This document shows, piece by piece, positions 31,578 through 42,247 of a stretch of 64,000 nt of DNA (the stretch's first letter is position 1; every line of letters begins with the position of its first letter). The notes beneath the pieces are model-generated. The model saw only the letters and a list, made by a program, of their open reading frames with translations. It was not told where the DNA came from and did not search any database. Source of the DNA: Forficula auricularia. Its lineage: Eukaryota > Arthropoda > Insecta > Dermaptera > Forficulidae. Made by a program: the position numbers and the translations under genes. The DNA lies in the NCBI GenBank assembly GCA_024734495.1, contig JALMQS010000069.1, positions 896,464 to 960,463 of the forward strand. Reading direction: 5' to 3'.

Positions 31578-34427
31578 ATGACTGAAATTCCAATCATGGA
31601 GCACAAATATCCAACTTATACAGGTTAGTGGTCATGTTTTATATAATAAAATATTTTGTTTATTTATAAATTAATTAATTGTTATCTACATTGAACATTG
31701 TTAATATTCAATTATTGTCTTAAATTAAACAGTTGAATATAAAAAGTTCATTCTTTCCTCGAATTGATAAGAATCTTTGCAGATTAAGTATATTTAATAA
31801 ATTTATTTTTATATATGTATTTTATAATTATGTTGTGTTATTTTTAATAATTATTTTTGCTTTAAATAAAATAATAAATTGGTTTAATTATAATAAACTT
31901 TCACAAGATTCAATTTCATTAATAATTATATATATCATTATTATTTATGTATGGGATGGCTCAGGATCACGCAAGATCGCTCCCTCAAGACCAAGATTTT
32001 TCTTAACTCGGCAATGATACCATCCTCTCCAGGAGTTTTTTGTATGTTCTTAATTTTGCAGATGTGTCCATGATAGTGGGTTCTTGGACAGTTGAGAAGG
32101 TCATTAAATCCGAATTTTCATTGATCTATTTCTATATCAGGTTACGCGATTGCCTGCCTGGTTATTGAAATAGTCCGATGGACGAAGGCGTTCGGGCTTC
32201 TTTAGAACCAGGGATTGTCAGTTCTTGGAGAGAGGAAGCCGTTATTATTTTTCAAATATTAATTTTTATATTTTTGCCTCTAGCTGGGTTGGAACCCGTA
32301 ATGTTCTCTTTTTGCACAATCGATAACTTTATCTGCTCGGCTACCGACTACAAAATCATTATTTATATATAAATTAATTCAAATCAAGTCCGAATTCATT
32401 TACTTGGACTAGATTTTAGCTCGCTGGTGTACATGGGGGCCTTGAACATTTAACAGGGTGGCCACTCACAGGGAAAAAGGGACACAGGGGGGAGGGACCC
32501 TTTGTATACCTTTCAGATTTTTTCGGGGGTGTCAAAGTTAATTTTTTTCGCTTTATATCAAAACAAATAACGTATTTGGTCTCTAACTTTTTTTGTATTA
32601 GAATCGATAAAAATATCTTGGAAATTAATAGTTAATAGAGTCAGAGAAGGGGCTGTTAGAAAATCCCCCTCCCCTCGCCTCGTCTATAGTCATAAACCGT
32701 ACTTGTCTATGTCCGAATTTTTAATCACAATACCACCTTTATCTCTACAGGTGGCTTTCAAGTGTAAATGATTAAAAAAAAAAAAAACGAAAAAAGATGT
32801 TTCTAAAAAGTACAAAATAATGTAATACTTAATCAAAAATTGTGGGGCGCAGAAACTTTTAATTTCGACAAAGTGCCCCACACTTTATGATTAAGTAATA
32901 CATTATTTTGTACTTTTTAGAAACATCTTTTTTAGTTTTTTTAAAATATAATTTATTTTTTTACCTTTTAGTCTTAACTATTTTTATAGAGAAATGTTTG
33001 CGGAATTTAACAGAACAAAAGTCACATAGATAATATAGCTAATATAATCATGTAATAAAAGGTAAGACCTTGTTGGGTCACAGTGAGCCGTCGGGTGAAT
33101 AAGAGGCGCGTCAAATTTAGCCCCCTATTCCATGATACAAAATTTGTAAATTAAACAAAATAAATAATTTCAATTCAAAAAATGTTTATTTAGTTGCTAA
33201 ATCTTATCTTTGTACTTAATTATTAATTTTCATTATATCGGATCTTTCATGACACCTTAGCATTAACACATCAAAAGTATAGATATTCTGGAGACCCCCC
33301 CCCCCCCCCCTCTGGCTACTTCCAACCGGGAAAATTGACGTTTTTTGACCCGGAATTCGAAAATCGTTTCTGAGTGGCACTCCTGATTTAAATCTAACTA
33401 ATAATAATCGAAATATTATCATTTTCAGGGCCACATTTCTTCTGCTCTGATTGCAAGACACTATTCATTAGTGAAGATTTTCTGAACAAACATCAAAAGA
33501 AATGTATACATAGGAAATTACATTTAATTTTAAAAATTAAATTAAAATTGAGAAGAAATACATCAGCTCAGGGTAAGTTCACTTATTTGATTGATAACCT
33601 TGGAAGCATTCTCCTAAAACTTTTGTTAAAATTCTCATTTAGATGAAAATAAGAATATTTTTCTTTGTCTTCCATCTCGGAGACCATTCAAGAGATTAAG
33701 TTTTTTCAGATTGCTTAAAAATAACAAAACTATAAAAAGCTTTACTGCCCTATATTAAATTTGATCTCTAAATTCATCTCATCAATATATTTATTTTTTT
33801 CCAGACACAAGTGATCAAACTAAGAATGAAACTGAAGATTATTTCTGTGAAGAATGTTTGTCTGGATTCCTATCATTGTCAGATTTCGAAAGCCATATAC
33901 AAGAAGGGCATTCGGAAGAAGTACTCTTCACAAGGAATCTGAGAGATCGGAAATACAGTGTTGAAACCAAACCGGAACTTCTTATTGATATGACTCACCA
34001 GAGAGAGAAGGTTTCTAAAGTGAGCGTTCATAATCAATATAATGGAATAAAACGGTCTTTACCCTGTCTTAACGAAAAAGAAAAATTGAAATCAAAACAA
34101 ACTAATCGATCTAATAACAAGCATACAGGCCAAAAGCCTTTCGCCTGTGATCACTGCGAGAAGAGTTTCTCGCAAAAAGGTGATCTCAACAGGCATTTAA
34201 TCATTCATACAGGCGAAAAGCCTTTCGTATGTGATCACTGCAAAAAGGGTTTCTCAGATAAGAGTATTCTCAAGAAACATTTACTTATTCATACTGGGGA
34301 AAAGCCTTTCGTCTGTGATCACTGCAATAAGGGTTTCTCACTGAAGACCATTCTCAAAAGGCATTTACTTATTCATTCAAGCGAAAAGCCTTTCGTCTGT
34401 GATCACTGTGATAAGCATTTCTCATAA
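31578..34427 (+). CDS. C2H2 zinc-finger protein, copy B (three C-terminal fingers), three exons
   Basis: Paralogue of copy A with the same structure: exons 31578-31623 (46 nt), 33429-33572 (144 nt) and 33805-34427, phase-1 introns, GT/AG borders. Leader MTEIPIMEHKYPTYT, exon 2 finger FCSDCKTLF...NKHQKKC, exon 3 finger FCEECLSGF...ESHIQEGH, then three complete tandem fingers (near 34135-34385) and a fourth cut by TAA in its middle at 34425-34427, after CDHCDKHFS. The lost half of that finger is still readable downstream. Compared with A it lacks four fingers, and recognition-helix residues differ. AATAAA follows near 34508. Confidence 0.8.
31893..32418. mobile_element. Insertion in intron 1 of copy B with LINE and SINE pieces
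   Basis: Copy A is continuous from AATTGGTTTAATTATAAT to the CATGGGG stretch; copy B has about 520 extra bp. 31965-32110 (minus) encodes a KTPGEDGIIAELRK-type LINE RT block. 32280-32365 (minus) has a TAGCCGAGCAGA A box and a GGTTCCAACCC B-box-like element, a tRNA-type SINE head. Confidence 0.55.
32453..33384. mobile_element. hAT-like element in intron 1 of copy B
   Basis: Inverted ends CAGGGTGGCCACTCA and TGAGTGGCACTCCTG, flanked by ATTTAA on both sides. It contains a C-tract (33295-33310) and a foldback at 32770-32943. The site corresponds to within about 8 bp of the hAT-like insertion in copy A. Confidence 0.6.
32770..32943. repeat. Foldback MITE
   Basis: Arms share AAAAGATGTTTCTAAAAAGT and ACAAAATAATGTAATACTTA, inverted around GGGGCGC...GTGCCCC. 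It is nested in the hAT-like element at 32453-33384. Confidence 0.7.
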
Positions 34428-35021
34428 AAGAGTAGTCTCAAAGCGCATTTAAATCTCCACTCCAAGAAAATTGACTCTATTGCTTCTATTTTAAATAAAC
34501 AAATGAAATAAAAATCAGAAATGTCAATCAAATAAATGAGGTTGCGCACAAGGCAATTAAATGCGAAGGAGTTGAAGCTGATCTCTGACGTCCAACAGTC
34601 ATTTAGATTCAACCTTTGTGTCTAGTAAGACTATTTGTACTTCTCCCGTTGTATCTATTGTATGCTTCTTTCATTTGAAACTCTCTTATATGTTTGAATA
34701 TTTACTTTTCACAAATTTGACCTGTTTATATGATTAACTTACTTTTTCAATTATATTCATGCTTTATAATAATATCATATATAATTCATTACTCGTTACG
34801 CTTGACAAGGGAAATCCCCTGCAAATACTCTTAAAGTCTTATCGTTTTAGAAAGTTTACATTACACTTACCTTAATTATTATAATCTATTTCACTAATAC
34901 TTTGATAATAAAAATCAAATAGATTTTTTTAACAATATTATAATAAAATTATTACATTACATTAATTTAGTTGTTTTTTTTAGTAAAATAAATAAACTTA
35001 ATTTTAATTATATATAGTTTG
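34428..35021 (+). other. 3' flank of zinc-finger copy B
   Basis: Matches 28221-28860 of copy A almost base for base, including finger remnants, AATAAA and AT-rich tail sequence, until the insertion at 35022. Confidence 0.65.
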
Positions 35022-35517
35022 ACTGAAGGTTTTCTACATTTTATTCGATCGCGACTCTAATGTAGGAAATTTATTGTAATATCATTATTTCAAGTTAGAA
35101 ATATATAAGTTCAAATATTATTTTCACTCAATATTTGACAAAAATTTCCTACATTAGAGTCGCGATCGAATAAAATGTAGAAAACCTTCAGTTAATTAAT
35201 GGCAGGCATCTAACATACATGCTAATAGATCTAGCGCTCTGGACTGGGAGATCGAGTATATAACATCTGAGATTTCCAATTCACTCGGTGATCCATCCGA
35301 ATGTCTAGCGGGCTATACGCGAAATGACGTTGGATTGTAGCTAAGTGGATTACATCTTTTTCTCTCTTGGTCCAGACTTAATACTCCGCAGACTCCAATA
35401 GCGTAATCCGCAGTAGTCTCGCGAGATAAAAATATCTTTTTTTCAAATCAGCGCGGTCAAAATAATTCTTGTTGACGTATCAATTATTCTTTGATATATT
35501 AATGAGAAAATTAAAAT
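35022..35517. mobile_element. Composite retroposed element with leading hairpin and 14-bp target duplication
   Basis: Flanked by TTATATATAGTTTG on both sides (35008-35021, 35518-35531); copy A lacks the insert. The first part (35023-35191) is a near-perfect hairpin with arms of 50 bp (CTGAAGGTTTTCTACATTTT ... reverse). The rest has a SINE-like segment (near 35210-35350) and no poly(A). The long target duplication is typical of LINE-mediated insertion. Confidence 0.6.
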
Positions 35518-35659
35518 TTATATATAGTTTGGTTCATATAGATTTATAACTATCTATACCTATATATAAATTATAATTGGCGAAAATACCGATCACCCCC
35601 TCTATACGTATTTGCATATGTTAACATATATTAAGAAAGTAATCCAACATAATATTATT

Positions 35660-36512
35660 ATAGGGCAGGCAAACCCGCGAGACAATTAGTTGCCGCATCA
35701 ATCTCTTTCAAGACTTAAAATAATAAAAAAATATTTTAAATCTACTATAAAAGTACTAATTATCTTATCTGGGAACGCTTTGGAGTACCTATACTTAGAG
35801 AGTCAAACATTTTGGTTTAAATATATGACCAAACACTCTGATGCAAGGAATGAATGTGTAATTAATATATCCAGTAGAGTTTTCAGATCAGTCTATACCA
35901 GTTCAAGCAATCCAATCCAAGGACTGTCTACCCGTTTGCATGAGACAAGTACTGATTAATACTAAAACTTCTCTCCAACTATTGTCTACTGATGCCTTGT
36001 GGGGGCTTTCTTTTTTCTAAAAACAGATTGTTCGCTGCCTGTTTGTTAAGAAATCTATAATAAATTTCAATATTTTCATTTCCTTATTTGTTTTTCAAAA
36101 TTACTTCATTAATATCAAATTAAATTATAATTTATTCCTCTTATTCAAGTAATCAAATACTATTCTTTTTTTATTACAAAAATTTATTTATATTTAAAAC
36201 ATTTTATCAATGTGATTAGTATCATGTTCTGCTTTATATTTAAAATCATTCCAGCAGTTTTCCCTTCTATGTAATATTTTTTTTTACAATACAATTGGAA
36301 ATAAATATCAAATTAAGGCAGTTTACTACAGATTTTAGAATTAGATACTTGTTCACAACCGGGAACTGGGAGAGTAGTGTTGTATTAACCGACGTTCATA
36401 CATAGGCTTACCACTTGTAAAGCTTGAGTGATAGTGATACTGTGACTGTCAAGTTCTCGTGTAAATGATTTAATAATTATTAATTTAATTATTATTATAG
36501 CTTATTTTTATT
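35660..36512. other. AT-rich upstream region of the hAT-like gene
   Basis: No conserved coding frame. The 300 bp before the ATG at 36513 may be its promoter; no TATA box stands out. Confidence 0.4.
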
Positions 36513-38027
36513 ATGGATCTATGGTTAAAAACGGCTCGTTTAGAATCGAGACATGATAATCGAGATGATAGTACTGAAAGCTGTAGTGAGGTACCGTTTC
36601 ACCAGACGAAAAACAAAGGAAATGATGATAGAAAAGGGAAAAAGCGAAAATATGACAGCGACTATCTACAATTGGGTTTTCATTTTACTGGGGATGAATC
36701 GGAATCTAAACCGCTTTGTGTTATATGTAACGAAGTTCTTGCCAACAGCAGTTTAAAACCATCACTTTTTCGTAGACATATTGAAACAAAACATCCGACA
36801 CACAAAGATAAACCTCTTGAATATTTCAAAAGAATATTAGCAGATATCAAAAAGTGTAGCATTTCTTCTTTCTTGACTTCAAGCGAAGATAGTAAAATGG
36901 CCCTTGAAGCATCATTTCGAGTAAGTTATAGAATTGCAAGATCTGGACAAGCGCATACAATAGCAGAAAATTTAATTGGACTATGTGCGAAAGATATCGA
37001 CAAATGTATGCTTGGGGAAAAGGCAGCAAAGAAAATTGAGCTAGTTCCCTTATCAAACAACAAGGTGTCGCGTAGAATTAATGACTTGGTTAATTATGTG
37101 GAGAACGAACTTCTAAAAAGAATAAAATTGAATTATTTTTCAATTCAACTTGAAGAATCGACGGATGTAACAAATGCCGCAGTCTTGCTTGTCTACGTTA
37201 GAAATCTTTTTACGAATATTTACGAGAAAATTCAATGGACTCATTGTTGTATTCATAGACAAGCTTTAGTATATAAGCGTATTTCTGCAGAGTTATCTAC
37301 TACTTTAAGTGATGCTGTGAAAATTGTCAACTTTATAAAATCGCGTGCTACAAATTGCCGTCTATTCCGTACGCTTTGTGAGGATTTTGGAAGTTTCCAC
37401 GTTTCTTTACTACTTCACACAGAAGTTAGATGGCTTTCCCGTGGTAAAGTTTTGACGCGTTTGTTTGAATTGAAGTCTGAAGTTCAAGCATTTTTTATTG
37501 ATCATCCGTTTCATTTGTCTTCTTGTATATCCGATGTTCTTTGGCTGCAAAAGCTTGCGTATTTAACTGACATTTTTTGTAAACTGAATGAATTAAATAT
37601 GTCTTTACAAGGCGAAACTTTCGATGGCTATTTTCCCAACAGAGGCATATATCCATCTCAAACAACTGGATACGTAATCCATTTCAAGGAAATGTAAGTT
37701 CAGAAACCTCTCTAAATATACTGGAAAAGAAAAACTCATCTTATCTTGTGACAGTTCTCTAGAAACAATTTTTAAAGATCAATCTTTAATTGACTTCTGG
37801 CTCATTATACAAAATGAATATCCTGTTCTGTCAAAAAAAGCCATTGAAGTTCTATTACCATTTTCCACAACATATCTATGCGAGAAAGGATTTTCAACAT
37901 ATAATTATCTGAAAGATAAATACAGAAACAGGTTAAATGCCGAACCTGATCTAAGACTGAAATTATCAGATATTGAGCCTAACTTTGAATTGCTTTGTTC
38001 TATCAAACAGCCACAAATATTCCATTA
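36513..38027 (+). pseudogene. hAT transposase-like gene with BED finger (ZBED5/SCAND3 type), internally deleted
   Basis: Related to hAT transposases and the ZBED5-like proteins derived from them. The 394-residue frame (36513-37697) has a basic N-terminus, a BED zinc finger (PLCVICNEVL...LFRRHIETKH, residues about 68-95), the block VSRRINDLVNYVENELL and ESTDVTNAAVLLVYVRN with the first catalytic Asp. It then jumps to QWTHCCIHRQAL, missing the roughly 60-residue segment that holds the second Asp. A frameshift or stop near 37640-37697 precedes the dimerisation end, still readable at 37740-38027 (FWLIIQNEYPVLSKKAI, FSTTYLCEKGFS). It cannot encode an active transposase as it stands. Confidence 0.75.
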
Positions 38028-38245
38028 AGAGTTTTTCCAAATGTAAAACATAAGAACCAGTTTGTTAAATTTATCTTGTTTTCAACTTTTATAGCCATCA
38101 TTTTAGTTTGATTAATGTTTTATTTAAATGTTTCACGATTAATATAATCAATTATTCTGCAATATGAAAAATATATATTCTATAAAATTTTATTGCTTTT
38201 TTTTACCTGTCATTAACGACTACATAGGGGGTTCGTCAAATTTTT

Positions 38246-38298
38246 TCGGACCTTTCTTTTGGTTCACGAGGAAAAAAAGGTTGGGAAACAGGGAAACA
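38246..38298 (+). repeat. hAT-type terminal repeat
   Basis: TTCACGAGGAAAAAAAGGTT then GGGAAACAGGG; its reverse begins CCCTGTTTCCCAACC, a common hAT terminus. It plausibly marks the right end of the element that carried the transposase-like gene; no left partner found. Confidence 0.5.
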
Positions 38299-38362
38299 TA
38301 ATAACAAGATAGTGTAAATTATTAGTTTTTTTTAGTTTATAAATTGATTAGAGAAATTTAAA

Positions 38363-41300
38363 ATGAGTGATCCTCTATCATTGCTTAAGGAGAGTTTAAA
38401 TGCTCTGGTAAGTTGTACATTTATTTAATCATTAAAATAGAAATAAATTTAAGAGTATCTTAAATTTTAATACAAGACTAAGTAATTTTAAGTTGAAAAT
38501 TTTTATTTTATATAAAGTTAGTTGAAGATTTGGCCACATCACAATCTTTTGGTATGTGGCCAGCTTTCAATATCAAAAAACAAAAAAAAAAAAGAATTTA
38601 TCTAATCGAATAATTGAAGCCATGAGAAATAACAGATAAAATATTTAAATTTTAAAAAGACTGATGATAAAGGCCAAACATTCGAAGCTATCCAACAAAT
38701 TAATTATATATACCTATATATATTATATACATACGCAAATAAACATAAAGATATATATATGTTGAAGTAAAAACCCGTTGCTAGTAAGAACGGTTTCTTA
38801 CTAGTTAAAACGCGTTTCACTGAATACACTTTGTGGCAACTATAGTTTACTGATGTTGATTGAGTTTGGTTGAAAGGTCTAGAATCTTCATTGTTGATCT
38901 TCCGCCTCATTTTGGGTGTTTATTTTCAAAAAATTTTAAACAAAAATGTCAAAAATTAGAAGCAAATTTGAGAGGATGTAATTTTTGACATTTTCGTTAA
39001 AAATTTTTTGAAAATAAACACCCAAAATGAAGATCAACAATGAAGTTTCTAGAAATTTGAACCAAACTCAACCCGTCATCAGTAAACTCTAGTTGTCACA
39101 AAGGTATTCAGTGAAACTCGTTTTAACTAGTAAGAACCAGTTCTTACTAAAAACGGGATTTTACTGAAACACATATATATATTTATATATCAGTGGCGTG
39201 GGGTCCATGGATGTTGTGGATGATGAGCATCCCTAAAACGTCAAGAGTATTTTGATACCATGTTACAAAAAATCTAATGTTAAATGTGTTATTTCTAAAT
39301 ATAATTGTCGAAAGACAATTATAAGTCTTTCATTTGGAAACCGATAGTACAAGTTATATGATCCTAGTTGGCTGATAGGGTTGAGAATCTTGGAAAGCTG
39401 TATGGTAGGGTTCGCTGCGCATCCCTATAATTTCAAAACGTCATTGAGTATTTTCATATCGTGCTACAAAAAATCTAATGTTAAATTTGAATAATAACCC
39501 AAAATTCTGCGTTTATCGATGAATTTTACAAAAAAGTGGGTATATGTGTGTGATTTCTAAATATAACTGTCGAAAGACAATTACAAGTCTTTCATTTGGA
39601 AACCAATAGTACAAGTCGTATGATCCTAGTCGGCTGATACGGTTGAGAATTTTGGAAAGCTGTATGGTAGGGTTCGCTTATGTATTTCCGATGGGGTTTC
39701 TTTTTTTCAGCAGACAAACCGTGGACCTTGAAACTTACTCTGTATTTCAAAAGACTAAGTATACTATATGTTGTAAATAATGGGTGTTTCATAGTAATTT
39801 TATTTAATTCAACCAATTCAAAACTCTTCTCTCTTTAGATAGATTCAAAATTTCTAATGCGTAAGCGAAAAATAAAATAAAATTTTAAAAGTTGAAAGAT
39901 TATATTTTGGCCAGCATCCTCTGGTTGAAATGTCACCGCCCGCTACTGATATATATTATATGTTTATTTGCATCAATTAGAAGATAACCTCATTGATTTC
40001 TTTTTATGATTCAGAACTACTCTCAACAAAACAAATTTTTGCAATTAAATAAAAACGTTTTGAAGAAAATAAGTACTCTCTCTTATTATATATATAGTAC
40101 AGTATTTTCGACAGTTGGGGGTGGGCGTGCTCCAATGTGCCGCCTCCCAGATCCGAGTAGTTAGATTTCAACGAAGATTAGGGCCAATCTTACAAAGGTT
40201 TTTATACCGTTCTGCTGTGGCCACACCCTGAGCCAGTCATCCGGGAGGACCAGAGGCCTATAAGAGGAGATGTGGAGGCCCTGCAAAAAAATAATTAATT
40301 TCGTCCTATATTTTTTAAAACGAGACATTTGTTTATAATTCTGACTTTTTCGTTTACCTTTATTTATTACTAATAAATTTTTAAATTTGATATAATTTTC
40401 AGTAGCATCTGGAAACAGTAGTGGTTTGCCTACCCTGATCTAATCCACTAACCTAACTACAAATAGATTGTTTAAAATATTTGTTTCATTATTATTAATT
40501 TTCAATCGGATGTTGATGAAGGCAGTCCACGGTGGTTGTAAAAAATAAGACTATAATGGTTTTATTATTTTACATTTATTCGTTAAACCGACGTTTCGGA
40601 GATTTATTCTCTCCTTCTTTAAAACCAGACCTTTGCTGGGATGGCATAATTAATAATTTAAAACTCATGTGACGAATTTAATTTTAAAAAAAATGAATAA
40701 TATGTAAATAAATTAATGACGTTTCGAACTATATTTTTAAAAGAAAAAAAACAACTTTGTATATAATTTTGTAAAATTTTGGGACTGATGATGACCATAT
40801 TTATAAATGTGTGAATAATAATTGTAATATAAAAAAAAAACAACTATATATGCGCAACGATATTCTGCGCATCCAGTGATTGGTGGGGACATGTTATACA
40901 TTCATTCATTTATATATATCTCATTAACACATTAATCATCAATTGCTTATTTCTATTCGAGATGAAAAAATTTTATAATGTTTTTTTGGCATTGTCAAAG
41001 GAGACAGGAAGTAATTATGATTTGAACTACTTTCATTGACTTTTTGTTGTAAGTAGATTCATGATTCTTATATTTTTTTTTTGTGTACATTATGTGTATT
41101 ATTATTATTTTGTCCCAGTGAATTGCGGATAGTGTTAGACAATTGCAATGTCATCAATGAAATGACATGCTTCCTGAATATTATATACTTTATTATAGTA
41201 AAATCATAAAACGGTCATCTGACTGGATTGATAATGTACAATTTAAATAAAAAAAAAAAATTATTATTTTGTGTATATTATGAATGACATGTGAAAATCC

Positions 41301-42178
41301 CAATACTAATTGATGTTCGTCTTCCCCTCAATTATATAGACCCTGAAGAAGGAGAGAATAAACTCCGAAACGTCGGTTTATCGAATAAATGTAAAATAAT
41401 AAAACCATTATAGTCTTATTTTTTACAACCACCGTGGACTACCTTCATCAACATCCAATTGCATATTTATACCAGTCCGTCTCCTAAAGAAAAACGCTAT
41501 CAATTATTAATTTTTTTTTACTTTATTTAGGTTCGTAAACAAACAAAAAGGATATATAGCACTAAAAAACTGGAAGATAAAGTTACTCAATTAACAAAGG
41601 ATAATAACAGCTTAAAAAAAGAGGTATCTACGTAAATTATTCATTCATTTGAATGCTGGCATGATCTTATTTTCCAAACCTACTTGATAAATTAGGAGCA
41701 ATTGAACGTTGAAGTTTGTATTAATATTAGTTGAATTAATAAGCTGTCTCCTTTGTGTCAAGTTTCAACTTTCTAACTCCAAATGTTTCTTGACCAATTT
41801 TTCTGATAAAAATTGTATGATTTCAAAATATTGTAGAGAGCGTACCAAGTCTTCAAAAGTCCTCTTGTTTTATTTCTACTTTTATTCATTCTTTTTCCGA
41901 AAAGTTACTTTTAAAACATCTGTATTTGGGGCGAAATATTGAATATTTGTAAAAATCGTTTAATTATGCACTTGTATGCAAGATTACTCAAATATAAAAA
42001 AATATGGATTATAAAATTTAATCCGCAGTACCCTAGATGTATGATTCAGATAGATAATTGATCTCCTGGGTCGTATATGGCGGCAAACAAAATATGCAAT
42101 TGCATAGGAGTCCGGTCTCTAACTATGAGTTATTCACTAGGTTACTTGGTTCAATTGTAAGAAATAAAAGAGAGAGAG

Positions 42179-42247
<69 letters not shown>

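Noticed and set aside
35655..40440. AGGGCAGGCAAACC at 35656 and its inverted relative AGGGTAGGCAAACC at 40437-40424 as terminal repeats of one large element
   Set aside because: Only about 14 bp match and the flanks show no target duplication.
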